Assembly (NCBI RefSeq): GCF_029227915.1
Contig: NC_079884.1
Coordinates: 25,980,001 to 26,040,000 of the forward strand
Direction: 5' to 3'
DNA from: Hydractinia symbiolongicarpus
Taxonomy: Eukaryota; Cnidaria; Hydrozoa; Anthoathecata; Hydractiniidae
Length of the DNA: 60,000 nucleotides
The translations under genes were made by a program, and so were the position numbers. A model generated the notes under the pieces. The model was not told where the DNA came from, searched no databases, and saw only the letters and a program-made list of their open reading frames with translations. Below, in pieces: positions 48,788-60,000 of the stretch (the first letter of the stretch is position 1; each line of letters begins with the position of its first letter).

Positions 48788-48796
48788 AACAACGTT

Positions 48797-49199
48797 CTAC
48801 TATGTTCGTGGAAACTAACACGCCAATATTTTAAGTATTCTTTTTTAATAGAGATTCACCACAAAATTGCAAAATTATCGTTTATTCAATTTCAAGATTA
48901 GTTTTTCTTTACAATAATTTTGAATTTTTAACCAATACAGCAATTATGGAGGAATTTCATTTAGTATTTAGTTTGTAGAATACACAAGATTTGAGCGATC
49001 TTTTTATGATAGTTGAGCATGTATTATTTATTTTTTGTCTCTTTTAATTTCAAATATATTTTAAGGTTCTGTATTTTGAAATTATATTATTTAACTTGTG
49101 AGATAATTTTGTCATTTGTTCTCACAAAGTAAAAAAAGGTAAACTTCAAACAGTTATAAATACTAATGAAAAGGCTAAAACGAGAAAAGTAGGATAAAT
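48797..49199. other. AT-rich spacer
   Basis: Nothing recognised between the Ginger-like element and the LINE fragment. Confidence 0.4.
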
Positions 49200-50155
49200 C
49201 TACGACAAACGGGCCAGAGCAAGTCTCAAAAAATATTCCTTTACTTTAATTACAAACTTATTAATAATTACTTTCTCTCGTATATTCTTCGGCAGGTTGT
49301 TGAATGTCGAAGGTAAAACTTGTTTAAACGAGTTTTCGCAGGCGTCTTTTTCCAAGATAACTACGTAGTTTATCTTTGTTACGCATTAAAATAGCTAGGC
49401 AGGAATTTATCGTAGATTCCTGCATGAATAAGGGTCAATAATGACAGCTCGATTCGTTACTGCACTGATAGCCAACCCAAGTCTATAACACAGCACAGTT
49501 TTGAACTTTTTGAAGCCTCTTTACTTGGTAATTTGCTAGATTTGTCAACAGAACAGTACCATAGTCTAGTTTGCTCAGTACTAAAAATTTTGCAAGTTGT
49601 TTATGTAGGTTGTATGGTGTAAATCTTTTCAGCCTTCTGAGATTAGCAAGTATTCCATTACAGGACGATTTTATTGTCAATTCAATATGTTCCTTAAATT
49701 CCTTGTGTTGGTTTCAGGTTACACCAAGAGTTTTCCATGATGTAACACGTTTAATGTATGAATTCTTAGTTGTTAAAGAATCCAGGTCAACGTTGTCTAA
49801 GTTGTGAATTATACACGATTTAAATACAAAAAAACAACATAGATTTCGTCTTCGATTGATTGAAGGATAAATTTTTACCTAGAGACCAACTCTAAAAGTT
49901 TTAACATATCTCTCCCAACGTTGCTAATACATTTATTTATATGATCCACTTTTGAATGTGCGCAGAGAATGTGGTGTCGTCTACATACTGAAAAACTGAA
50001 AGTGCTAACAGAGTAACTCGAGTCATTGACATAAAAATTGAGAATCATGGGAATCAGCATCGAGCCTTGGGGCACTCCAAAATCTACTTGAAATATGCTA
50101 AATCTTTTATTATTTGCTTGTATGCACTTATGCTCGTTTTCTTAAAAAAAAACTA
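49200..50155 (-). mobile_element. LINE fragment, C-terminal part of reverse transcriptase ORF2
   Basis: Reading the minus strand from about 50150: NEHKCIQANNKRFSIFQ, then DFGVPQGSMLIPMILNFYVND (RT block), then a shifted frame with FQYVDDTTFSAH (the catalytic YVDD), then HINKCISNVGRDMLKLL. RTLGVTWNQHKEF, LANLRRLKRFTPYNLHKQLA, FLVLSKLDYGTVL and VKRLQKVQN follow. The end is FNNLPKNIRE...VKEYFLRLALARLS and a stop at 49200. This is the usual 3' end of a Jockey/CR1-like non-LTR ORF2. Several frameshifts and stops mean it is dead, and the 5' part is truncated. Confidence 0.85.
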
Positions 50156-51965
50156 ATTCCTGAGTTATAGCTTTTATAAGAAACAAGAAGCCAGAGAGAT
50201 ATAGAAAAACACGCTTTGGAGCGAAAATGTAAGAGAACTCATGCTATACTTTCGTTGTAGGAAAAATATCAATATTTAAATTTAATTTTTAACTCATTTT
50301 GAGAATAAATAGTACTGAGTGTGAAAACATAAAATATTTGGCCTAAAAAGAACCAAAAGTAAAAATCTCAGTTATCATTGTAGCATTTTTTCACTGATGT
50401 ATAATGTAAATTATAATCTACAAGCAGAAACTAGATTTTAATTTTAAGATCAAATTAAGATGCCTTCACTGAAAATTAAAGTTTGTAATAGGCTGGTTGG
50501 TCTATGGCTTATCCCATGCTTACTTTGCCTGTCAGTTTGCGCAAAAGATCTTGGGAGTATATACAACACCACATAACAATGAAACTAGTCTGAAATTGCT
50601 CAGATTTGTAGAAATTTTCTGGGACCATGTCTCAAAGGGTGTTCTATTGGACTAGCCTTCAACCCATAAAACAACGGTTGACTATCGCAGATATCTTTTG
50701 ATTTTTGCCCATGGTATATCTTCCTGTCATCCTTTTTCAGGCGTCCTTGGCACGAAATAACAATTTGGCTACCAGTTTTAATAAAATATGCATATTATTA
50801 TTAAGCTCACTGCTCAGTGACTAAACATGAAGGTTCTACAATTTAGCCACCCTGTTTAATTTTTTCTCTGTAAAACAAGCACCAAGCATTAGTTATGCTA
50901 CCTAAATTGCAAAGTCAACCTTTTGTTGCCTTAATGAATTTCTTATCTTCCTTGCTTTAAAGTGTTTTCTTGATGTTGTATATATTTTATTGACATAAAC
51001 TAGCTCTTATGCAGGGATTTTCTTATATTAAAACATGCTTGTACTGGTACAACTTTTAAATTTTATTAGAAACATTATTTACTTCAAAAAATGATGTAAC
51101 TTTTCTAATTCATTATATTTGAGTCTTGCGTTTCTGAAAAGTAATAAAAATGATTTTCAGTAATTAGTCTACCTGTTGCAAATGCTAGGCAAGCGAGGCT
51201 TGAGTTTTTTTTTGTTTGCAATACGTTGATGATTAGAAATAGGCTTTGTGTATCCTCAGTAACAAAAAAACCAGCTCCGTTTTAACATTGGTTCCACAGT
51301 TTCATAGCTGTACAGATATCTTGTTTTCACCTATTCTTATCAAAATGGATTGACACGTTTAATTAATTACTCAGCTCTGTTGTTTAAAGATTCACATCTT
51401 TCTAATGAGTGTTTGGCCTATTACTTTAGGTGACCAGATTTGCTGACATCAAAACCAGTGTGCTGGCTAGTTTCCTTTTCAAATTTACTGATCAGGTAGT
51501 ACAGTAAAGATGTTTTAACAAGGGCCTACTAAAAATATTTTGCACATTTTCTTCACTGGCTAAAATCTATAATTATGTCGATGCATAAAAATGGCTAGCT
51601 AGCTACATATTTTAGCTATTTTATGCGCATTTTTAGCTAGCTAGACTAAAAAAGAGAAAAAAATTCCTATGTCAGCCCGGAGGTCCTTTTTTTGATCGCC
51701 AAAAAGTTGAATGAGGGAGGAGGTCTGGACTCCATTAGTTTAGCGTAGTACTTTCGATTCCGTGATAAAAATTCAGTATTAGATCGAATGAGATTCTATT
51801 AATTCATCTTCATGATTAAATACAATACTATCACTTACGCATTTATTCAAATGAAATTACGGCCAAATAAACAATAAAGCAATTTAATATAGTATGCCAG
51901 AGCAACGATGAAAAAAAAAACTTGTTGACAAACTTCTTAAGTGGTTTGATTAAGACAAAGTAGAG
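50156..51965. other. intergenic, 5' flank of the glycosyltransferase-like gene
   Basis: No exon recognised. GCTAGCTAGC palindromes with an inverted partner lie at about 51593..51645. Confidence 0.4.
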
Positions 51966-53129
51966 ATGTTAAAAAGAGTATTAGTCGGAGCAGTTTTTGT
52001 TGTTATTTTTGTAATTATAACGTGGTATGTGTATGAGGGAAATACTTTGATGATTAATACTCTGACCAGTACGTCGAAACATGAAAAACATTCTAAACTT
52101 AAATACAGCTTGACCGATAGATTTTATTTCGCTACATTCGCTATCACAATACCGTCTGATATTACAGTACGAAACAAACAGGAATGGTCGTACGTTTTCC
52201 ACTGTGTTCCAACGGTGATGGCATGGAAGAGGATTGGGTACAGGGTTATTGTTTTTCTAGTTTTCGATTATGAACGTTTATCACGTCGCGCTGATCATCT
52301 TATGAGACTAGTCGTCAAACACATGTTGAGACTTGAGACAAAAATTTTATACGTAAATGTGAAACAAGTGTTAGAAATACGCCTCAGTCAGGTTATTCGT
52401 GTATTCGCTTCTCATTTAGTAAGAGATCTTCGACCAAACGATTTTGTAATGACTGGTGATTCGGATTTATGGCCTATAAACAAGCATAGTTACTATCCTC
52501 CCCTAAATAAAACTATATTGAGCACTGCGCGAGTTGGTGAATTCAAATGGAAAGGTCGCTTTGTGCGCCACATCGCAATGTCATGCGTTGGAATGCCAGC
52601 AAGACTTTGGAGATACATATACCCTATTAATTTTGATGTCAGTGACGAGGAGAAGTTGAATACAAATGACATAGACTTACCTGATGTTTCTGTAAAAGGG
52701 GTTTCACGCAATTACTATGACTTTAAGTTTTTAAAACCATTGTTTAAAGAACTGCATTTGTTGTGGGGAGACGATGTGTACAAAGCCACATGGCATGGCG
52801 GATTGTTGTGGTACATGGATCAATGGTTTCTAAGCCTGGGCATCGACAAATATGGCAAAAAGCATGGATTGGGTGATGTTCTATTCATGGAAAAGCGACC
52901 ATGTCGCCGCATTGACCGCATAAAATGGGAGGAAGATCTTAATAGCACTACATGCCGTTCAGATGCACATGTATTGCAAGGGGAAATATGGGCTGATACT
53001 ATGTGGAAAAGGTTGACAATGTTGATTAAGGAAATACACCCTAAAGAAAAATTAGACTACCTGAATGACTACAGAAAACAATTCGGAAAAGAATTTAACA
53101 AAACACTTGGAAAAATAGACAAAGCTTAA
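51966..53129 (+). CDS. type II membrane protein, putative glycosyltransferase with DxD motif
   Basis: A 387-residue single-exon protein: short cytosolic start (MLKR), one signal-anchor helix (about 5-22), a 25-residue stem and a lumenal domain. FVMTGDSDLWPI carries a D165-S-D167 triad on a hydrophobic strand, the usual metal/nucleotide-sugar motif of GT-A transferases. Upstream VMAWKRIGYRVIVFLV and AITIPSDI look like the first Rossmann strands. Later HGGLLWYMDQWFLS resembles an acceptor-side block with an acidic residue. Cysteines and one N-glycosylation site (NST) fit a Golgi protein. I do not recognise a named family. The start follows TAGAG directly and gives the anchor, so it is likely right. 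Confidence 0.7.
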   Translation: MLKRVLVGAVFVVIFVIITWYVYEGNTLMINTLTSTSKHEKHSKLKYSLTDRFYFATFAITIPSDITVRNKQEWSYVFHCVPTVMAWKRIGYRVIVFLVFDYERLSRRADHLMRLVVKHMLRLETKILYVNVKQVLEIRLSQVIRVFASHLVRDLRPNDFVMTGDSDLWPINKHSYYPPLNKTILSTARVGEFKWKGRFVRHIAMSCVGMPARLWRYIYPINFDVSDEEKLNTNDIDLPDVSVKGVSRNYYDFKFLKPLFKELHLLWGDDVYKATWHGGLLWYMDQWFLSLGIDKYGKKHGLGDVLFMEKRPCRRIDRIKWEEDLNSTTCRSDAHVLQGEIWADTMWKRLTMLIKEIHPKEKLDYLNDYRKQFGKEFNKTLGKIDKA

Positions 53130-53954
53130 GTTTTTACAATATAACATTTCACAAGTAATATTGGTCCCGCACAGTGATTAACAGCATATGCGTCTGTTTT
53201 TTTATTGACCTAATTTCTAAAACATTAAAGTTTTTATTCGTGTAACCTTTTGTCTAAAATTAAGAAAATGTCAAGGACCATACCAACTTAAGTTCCTTCA
53301 CAGATGAATCACTGAAGAATAAAGGTTACATCTAGATTACAAAGAAACATTTATTTCCAAACAGCTTTAGTTTTTCTTTATACCAAATGTTTTTAATTCT
53401 TAATTCTTTGTCAGCGATGCATTTCGTTGATAACATATCTTTCTGGATAAAGGCTGATAAGATCTGAAAAGATATATTTTTATATATAGGATTAGAAAGG
53501 TAAAAGTCCGAAAAAACGGAACAAACAAGTGGCAAAATTTAACCAAAATTTTTCAATTAAGAATATAAGCATTTGGTGTTCCATGCTTTTTGTTTCACGT
53601 TTTATGCTTCTATGATTATTAGATCATAATTTAGAGCATCCTTCAATTTTGAGAGTTAACTATGGCGGTTTTGAGCAATTTCTTATAACTCACCACGTCA
53701 TAGGCAGAGTTAACAAGTAAAAGTGTTAAACACTCTGTGAAGCAATTAAAAAGAACCGTAAACTGTGGCACGCCTTCAGGCTCTAGTGGAGATAATGTTG
53801 TATGTCGTAAAAGCAGTGAAGCGCACATAAAATTATGGTATAACATATTTTTTATATAAAAAAACTTTCCTGCACATTTAGCTGATATAAAACACATTTT
53901 ACAACACGTTGTTACCCCATCAAAGAAAAAACAACTGACCAAGCTTTCTTTTTT

Positions 53955-54540
53955 CTGAAAAGTGTTTCCGGTGAAAGTTCAAAAATGAATGTTACGCCGG
54001 GCTGAGCACTTAGTACAGGTAAACAATGTCGTACATCCCTATAGGTATAAAAACCTATCGCAACTTCGGTGAAATAGAAACACAGGAAACAGCCCATCGT
54101 AACACTGGGCTAAGTGTGTCGCACATCCGTATATAGGCATATTACCCTGTTCCAAAAGACTATATCCTAACTTCAGTTTAAATAAAAACACAGTGTGCAT
54201 CAAAAACAAACACTGAGAAATTTTATTTTGTAAAAAACTTTTTGTGAAATTTGAAAATAAAAAGTTTACAATCTGTTTTTACCATGTACCCTGTTTGTTG
54301 TACAATCGTGCAACATTGCTGTTTTAGCGGGAAAAGTTCCTGTGAAAGTTAATTGACACTAGGCTGAGTGCTTAGTAACGGTAAACCAACCATCTTGCAT
54401 ATCCGTACGGGCGTAATACCATTTTTCAAAAAAATTTATTGCAACTTCAGTTTAAATAAAAATACAGGAAAAAGTCCGCTAATATGCCATTCAGCTAAAA
54501 CAAAAACTCAGCAATTTTGTTTCTAGAACAAGTTTTCATG
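53955..54540. repeat. degenerate repeat, two to three copies
   Basis: The series GCTGAG-(C)ACTTAGTA-(C)GGTAAAC, then ACATCC-TA--GG-(A)TA, then GCAACTTC-GT-(T)AAATA recurs from about 53998 and from about 54360. A partial copy lies near 54102 (GGGCTAAGTGTG). Consistent with an old tandem duplication. Confidence 0.5.
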
Positions 54541-57039
54541 ATAGTAGTAAAAGGTAGCTAATAGCTACCTTATTGCATTTAGCATAAGAATCATTGTGTA
54601 AGAATTTTATTGTAGCTAAACTGCATTTGGCTGCTTTCACTTTTAAACCAGACATAAATAAACAGCTAGATAGATAGCCACAAACCCAACCATAAAAATA
54701 AATAATTTTAGCTAGGATAAGAAGCTCTTATACCTAACTCCATGAAAAATTCAAGAGATTGGCAATAAATTAGGCTAGTGTCTAGCTTGCCTAGCTCGTC
54801 AAAATCTAGGTTTGTAGCCAAAATCTTAAAACTCGTTTTTTAAGATTTTTTACATAGCTGACAACATGGGAATGTTTTTATCTTAAAATATAATATAAAG
54901 CACAAGTTTTTAGAAAACAAACAGGTCAAAAAACGACCTACATACCTTCAAAATGGTCACCATTACATTATATTGTCCACCAAGCACGCCTTTGTCAATA
55001 TTTATAAAAACACAAATAGTTTCGAAAGCGCGGCGACATTAAAGCGCACACAAATCTCGATATTTCAAAATTGATTTGGAAACAGTCAATTCGCTAAATT
55101 GCAGTTTTAAAGTTGCAGTCAAATCCTTAAACTACGCACTTTTTAAGAATAGCTTGGTTTTCAAACCACATCAATTTCCTAAATACCAAAATCAGTGTAA
55201 GACATCCTTGAAACTCAAAACTTTCAGGTTTTACTCACTTTAGCTAAATCTATTCCAAAATCCAAATGAGAAGTGTTTTGTACCACTTTTAAATTTTGTG
55301 TGATGTCATGCCATTCGGAAAAGGTTTGCATTTCGAACCGAAGTGAAAAATGTTCCGATTTGGACGAAATATGTTACACTGAGTGAAGAAGACATGCTGA
55401 ACATTCTGGTACTCGTCGGAAACAAAAATTGATTATGAATGTCAACGTCTATGTTACGTCTTGTTTTGTGACTGTGTTAGTTTCATAAACGTTGGTTTTT
55501 TCGCATTTGTAAAAGAAGTAAAAGTTTTCAAGAAATTTAAAACAAAAGGTTCCATTGGTTTAAATTTCATTTTAAATTTGTGATGAATCGTCAGGAAGGT
55601 GGTTCCTGCCCCTACTGTTTTTTTGTGTTTTTGCTACACTTTTGTTAAACTGCACAATTTGGGGCTACTGTTTATTAAAAAAACGCGGCGACACATCGAA
55701 ACTTGTTAATTATTTTTTTTCTCAAATGCGCGACTTTTATGTATACAAAGAGTTAAAGAATACAAATTCTGAAAAAAAAAATTCAAATTGACTTGATACT
55801 ACAGAAAAACCCTGCTTAGGACAAAATTGAACAACATCAAGTCAAAACATATTTTTGGGGCACATGTTAGGGTTTCAGCACATAATATAAGTTACTATTT
55901 TTAAAAGGCTAGCCTAAGAAATCTAGTGACATTTGGGAACTCCACAATCGGTGATAAAAATTTTGGCACGAACCCAAATTCTGAAGTCCATCGCCACAAG
56001 TAGTAATTTCGCCTATTTCGATCTTAAGATTTACACAATTTGAACTTGGCAATGTTCCAGCAGACTTTAGGATCTTAGGTTATTTGGTTAAATCCAAACT
56101 CTTTTGCTGTGGTGATTGTAGCTGACGTCAGCATTGTTCTTTTCCATACCTATGGCGTTTTTGAAAGTGAGGCTAGCGCGTTCTAGCCGATGTTTAGCGT
56201 GCCCGCGCATATGGAGAAGTTAAGTATTGGCGAGTTGATGACTTTTGCCAACTTTGAAAAAATGCCCCAAAAACTGCTGTGGTGGCAAATATTTTGTCAC
56301 TAATTTTAGCTCGTTTTTTCAGAGTAAACTGAATTTGTGACATGATCAAGTGGTTAGGCGAGAAACTTTTTTTATTCTCAAAAAACGCGCAACTTCTCCA
56401 CATTAAGTGTTAATTCATTTGTAGAATCTTTTAACATGACTCATTCGCGAAAGTCTCTTGTCCTTATCATAACAAAACTTAGATTTTAGAAATCTATTTC
56501 AGGTCAAATTGTAGATTATTTAGAAGATTTTAGGATGATCTCTCTCGGTTTTAAGTTATAAGGGGTATTTTAGGTGTGTCGCGCACGTTCATGGTTACCC
56601 ATAGCAAGAGTAAGGGGAACACATTTAGCGCCGACGGTGAATATTGCCTGAAATTGTTACCTAATAATAGAAATGGGGTACCTTTTTTGAGGATAGGCAT
56701 AGGAATGGGGTACCTTTTTTTGAGGATAGACAAAGTCTAGAATCATTGGTTTAAAACTAAAAACCCGACCCTGCATTTTCCCATATTATAAGAACTCTCT
56801 GCCCAAGCTGAAACTGTTAAATTACCGTAAGGGAATTGATTTTCGAATTTTTTTTTAAATAAGAACGCGTTATGAACAAATCAGGCTAAAAAAACTCAGA
56901 AAACAGCCAGCCTCCGGTCATATTGCACTGGTTCTCATTAAAAAATCATGAATGACTTAGGGTAATAACTATTTAATAAAATAGGATTCAGTAAAAAGGG
57001 AAAACCAAATTAGATTCAACGGCTAGTAGCATTGTTTTT

Positions 57040-57120
57040 ATATGAGCGAACGAGGCCCTGACAAGACTTACGCAACCAATCCAATCGCATCTATGGCTTT
57101 TTTAATTATATCAAAAATAC
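57040..57120 (+). repeat. dispersed repeat related to 20225..20310
   Basis: Shares CGAGGCCCTG, CAACCAAT and TTTTTAATTAT-T in the same order with the left outer repeat region, so it belongs to the same family. Confidence 0.55.
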
Positions 57121-57422
57121 AATTTACGCATGCGTTTTTGCAATTTTCGCAGGATTTACCCAAATTCGCGAAATTTTATGTCTGCGAAATATTATCCCAA
57201 AGATATAGTTTTTTGGAAATTAATATCCGCAAAAATAATCAAGAAATGTATTGATTTGTTAAGTTTTACGTCAGAGTAAAAAGAGCTCAAATTATTCATA
57301 CGAAGTAAAAAAAGTGATGCTGCCGCCATAATCACAAAAGGATTATTAGCTGTACAATAGAGAAAGGTGAGAATTTTTGTTAAGAAAATTCTTTTTCTAT
57401 AAAAATATTCGAAAATACTTTT

Positions 57423-57616
57423 GCGTTATTCGCGAATTAATAATACAGGTGAATATTTTTGCGTTTTTCGCGAATTAATAATACAGGTGAATATTTTTGC
57501 GTTATTCGCGAATTAATAATACAGGTGAATATTTTTGCGTTATTCGCGAATTAATAATACAGATGAATATTTTTGCGTTATTCGCGAATTAATAATACAG
57601 GTGAATATTTTTGCGT
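57423..57616. repeat. 38-bp minisatellite with TTCGCGAA palindrome
   Basis: The marker GCGTTATTCGCGAATTAATA recurs with a strict 38-nt period at 57423, 57461, 57499, 57537 and 57575; a truncated sixth start lies at 57613. Each unit contains the TTCGCGAA palindrome. Spacers are as conserved as the palindrome, so it is not a CRISPR-type array. Confidence 0.9.
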
Positions 57617-58771
57617 TTACAATAAATTATTATTTCAATATTAAGGTTATATATATATTCAATCCTGAAAATAATATTTGGAAAAAATTACCGTTTTTTG
57701 GCCTTTTGCTCCCCAAAATTTTTTACTTTTTTTTTTACTATTAAATTCTTTATTTCTATTGAATTCTTATTACTTACTTGGAATAAAATGTTTAAAAATT
57801 TTTTTGGAAAACTTTCAAGCAGACAGTATATCACGCAAACGCTCACAAACAAAAGCTAAAACGCATATTTACGCCGTATGAAATGTTTTTCTGAAGTTAC
57901 AACCTACGAAAATTTCGATTTTCCCTGTTTTGGAGGCTTTTTGTGTCTTTCAAGATTATCTAGGTTGATCCAAATGAGTTAAAAAGTATTTTTTTAACCA
58001 AAAATGCACAAAATAATTTAGATCTCATTATCGATCTGGTATCCAATTTTGGACTTTTAGTGCAATAGCCGTCTAAATAAATTAATAAATCATTTCTAAA
58101 TAGTGTAAATATCACACAAAGTATCCAAATAATAGGAGTATTTTTACACAAAATTATTGCTGACGGTCATCATTTAAAGCAATTAAAAAGAAAAATATGC
58201 AAATTTTATTATCTTATAGAGAATTTAATTAGCTTTTATATTTATTTAGCTAATAAATAATTCTGGAAAAAAAAACTTTTGAGAAATATTAATATTGAGT
58301 ATATATACTGAATGTGTCTGAACCATTCGGCTTCCACTATGCGTCAACTGGCATTAATCCCTATCTGCATGTTAAACGCCTCAATTAGACACTGCTCTAA
58401 AAAATATAGCTAACTAGAAGTATTTTGACGTCAAAACCTTTTTTTGTCCCTAAATTGTGCACAATACAATGCAAAATACGAAGAAAACATACAGAAATAT
58501 GTCAGTTTTCTTTGAAATTGGCATGAACTCCGATTAGCAGCCTGAAAAAAAATAATTTTGATTTTAAAATTGGCCTCTGACAAGCGTCAACTCGCGCTAC
58601 AAGTAACTTTTCGTTCACACTACGCGCTTAAAATCATACTTAGCAAGATTAAGACCAGTTTTTTTGTACCTAAAGTCCAAGCCTGATAACCTCATATAAA
58701 AAAAGTGTGTAACTTGTTCCTAAAGTAATTGGTCCGTACAATTCCGACATTACAAAATTTTATACCCTCAA

Positions 58772-60000
58772 TCAAGCAACTACTGGCAATTCATCAGTAT
58801 CTGACATAAGAGGTCGGGATTCATCTTTTAATAAAGAAATATTAGACGGCTTTGTATATATATCTTCATATTTCTCTCTTGTAGCTTTCCCAGATGTTTC
58901 TGGGAGGATCAATCCCATCAGAGCAGCCAAGATGGATGCCCCACACATAATAATAAACGGCAAAGGTGGCCATACATTTCTTAAAACGTTCACGATAAAT
59001 GGGGCTGAAGCAGAACCAACGCGACATGAAATCTGACAAATTGTCATTCCCTGTGTCCGCACAACTGTAGGGTACAACTCCAAGGTCCAAATGTAAAAAC
59101 CGCTAAACGAGATATCTATACAACATTTACCAATTAAAGCAAGTACGATTCTAATGATGTGACCGTGTGAATATGATTTCGGTATTGGTGCTATACAGCC
59201 AAGCAACAAACCGCCTATCAAGAAGGAAAGAAGGGTAGACTTCTTTCTTCCAAAACGATTACAAATATAAATGGCCAAGATGTTGCCAGGTACATCTGCA
59301 AACGCAACCATAACAAAATTTGTGTAGATGTCCCCTCCCAAGTCGGCAGCTTCGAGAGAAAGGGCATAATACACAAGGCCATTTGTAAACCAACCAACAG
59401 CTTGAGCTAATACAAACATCGTGATAGACCAAGTCCTAAACATATCTAAATACGAATAGGTTTTTTCTTTAACGTTGCTTTCAATGGTTGGCTTTAACTT
59501 ATATCCCGTCGAGTCGCGATTATTTAAACTACCCATTTTCTTCAAAATCCGCTCTGATTTAACGAGCTTGCCTTTTGTGTAGAGCCATCTTGGTGATTCT
59601 GGCAACACAATTGTCATTATTAAACCAACCAAAACTGGTATTGTAACAAACATAACCAAGTGCCTCCACTCTCGTATGTAATAAGCAATACCAGTTAAAG
59701 CGGAAAGCGATAATGTGAATGCAAGGCCAAGTGTGTTTATTTGCAACGAGCGATTCTCAGGAGCAGTCAATTCAGATAGCAAAATGTATTGAACAGCCAT
59801 AACGGTACCCGTTGAAATGCCAAGAAATGTTCGAAGTAAAACCAATTGCCATATGGCTGTGATAAAACAGCAAGCTAACGACAGGAGCGTAGTAATCAAA
59901 AATGATGCCGTCAAGGTTAACTTTCGACCAACCATATCACAAATCAATCCAGTAAACACACCACCGATGCCCCATCCAATAAATAATGCTGAGTTAGCTA
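58772..60000 (-). CDS. SLC22-like organic ion transporter, C-terminal part
   Basis: A major facilitator of the SLC22 (organic cation/anion/carnitine) type. The frame is open to the right edge, beginning ANSALFIGWGIGGVFTGLICDMVGRK, where DMVGRK is the MFS loop 2-3 motif. Then come FRTFLGISTG-like LLRTFLGISTGTV, ENRS, EWRHL, the SLC22 signature PESPRWLYTKG, and a cytosolic loop with KSERILKKMG. NRFGRKKS is the second MFS repeat motif, followed by FYIWTLELYPTVVRTQGM and LPETSGK near the end. About 410 residues are visible. The missing part is the N-terminal helix and the large extracellular loop, which should lie beyond 60000. No break is seen. Substrate cannot be told from sequence. Confidence 0.9.
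   Translation of the reverse strand, partial: ANSALFIGWGIGGVFTGLICDMVGRKLTLTASFLITTLLSLACCFITAIWQLVLLRTFLGISTGTVMAVQYILLSELTAPENRSLQINTLGLAFTLSLSALTGIAYYIREWRHLVMFVTIPVLVGLIMTIVLPESPRWLYTKGKLVKSERILKKMGSLNNRDSTGYKLKPTIESNVKEKTYSYLDMFRTWSITMFVLAQAVGWFTNGLVYYALSLEAADLGGDIYTNFVMVAFADVPGNILAIYICNRFGRKKSTLLSFLIGGLLLGCIAPIPKSYSHGHIIRIVLALIGKCCIDISFSGFYIWTLELYPTVVRTQGMTICQISCRVGSASAPFIVNVLRNVWPPLPFIIMCGASILAALMGLILPETSGKATREKYEDIYTKPSNISLLKDESRPLMSDTDELPVVA

Larger units (their letters stand above)
46142..48791. mobile_element. Ginger-like integrase DNA transposon with minisatellite ends
   Basis: Termini TGTTATGCCCCACTTTGTA (left) and its inverted copy (right, ending CATAACA) are flanked by the same 5-mer ACGTT (46137..46141 and 48792..48796). 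The TGTTA start fits the TGTNR ends I recall for Ginger elements, which encode a retroviral-type integrase and make about 4-bp duplications. Each end is a tandem array of one unit: ten copies left, five copies right. The interior holds a broken integrase gene on the minus strand. Confidence 0.78.
53130..58771. other. 5.6-kb repeat-rich intergenic region
   Basis: No gene found. Repeats seen: degenerate copies near 53955..54540; a perfect 10-bp-arm palindrome AAGGTAGCTA-A-TAGCTACCTT at 54551..54571; a duplicated 20-nt word AATGGGGTACCTTTTTTGAG near 56670 and 56705, the second copy one T longer; a relative of the 20177 repeat at 57040..57120; and the 38-bp minisatellite at 57423..57616. Confidence 0.5.

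Noticed and set aside
53643-53942. Minus-strand frame with PLEPEGVPQ resembling an RT block
   Set aside because: Only a few residues match and no other RT motif follows; likely chance.
56195-56410. Short inverted GGAGAAGTT ends suggesting a MITE
   Set aside because: Only about 10-11 matching bases and no target duplication.
57423-57616. CRISPR-like appearance of regular palindromic repeats
   Set aside because: Eukaryotic context, no variable spacers, no cas genes; it is a plain minisatellite.
1-60000. tRNA, rRNA and snRNA genes
   Set aside because: No segment with a clear A-box/B-box cloverleaf or other conserved RNA core was seen, apart from the hammerhead; a covariance scan could still find a weak one.

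Overview
The window reads as AT-rich, intron-containing animal nuclear DNA. Split genes have consistent GT-AG exon chains, and the genes are ones expected in an invertebrate: Greatwall kinase, lysosomal DNase II, an arylsulfatase-like protein, MFSD6-like and SLC22-like carriers. Many DNA-transposon remnants and one LINE lie between them. I infer a cnidarian, probably a medusozoan or hydrozoan, from the overall flavour (DUF4806 gene, LINE and hAT types, compact introns). The species cannot be fixed by reading alone.

Layout. 1-5.1 kb: the first two exons of a DNase II gene (minus, running off the left edge) and a Greatwall/MASTL kinase whose whole coding region is one exon (minus). 9.3-18.4 kb: seven exons on the minus strand join in perfect phase into one 1,879-residue secreted protein, with a long low-complexity stalk and a C-terminal SGNH hydrolase domain. 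20.2-27.4 kb: nested inverted repeats. Inside are arrays of ACGTTG-type repeats, a 162-bp tandem repeat and a small spliced DUF4806 gene. 28.9-33.0 kb: a decayed hAT transposon encoding an OTU-protease-like domain fused to a TTF/DUF4371 transposase. Its 3' part carries a complete hammerhead ribozyme core. 33.7-37.9 kb: a seven-exon arylsulfatase-family gene that has lost its catalytic and metal-binding residues. 38-44 kb: pogo/Tigger-like repeats and a 31-bp minisatellite. 44.4-46.0 kb: an MFSD6-like transporter. 46.1-48.8 kb: a Ginger-like integrase transposon whose ends are minisatellite arrays. 49.2-50.2 kb: a LINE fragment (minus). 52.0-53.1 kb: a type II membrane putative glycosyltransferase. 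53-58.7 kb: repeats only. 58.8-60 kb: the C-terminal part of an SLC22-like carrier (minus), running off the right edge.

The host genes do not form an obvious pathway. Four of them (DNase II, the SGNH protein, the sulfatase-like protein, the glycosyltransferase) belong to the secretory or lysosomal compartment and two are carriers. The strongest unusual signals are the hammerhead ribozyme inside the OTU-hAT element, the very long SGNH protein, the catalytically dead sulfatase, and two transposons whose ends are built from tandem repeats. All exon joins were made by eye from splice sites and phase and have no transcript support.
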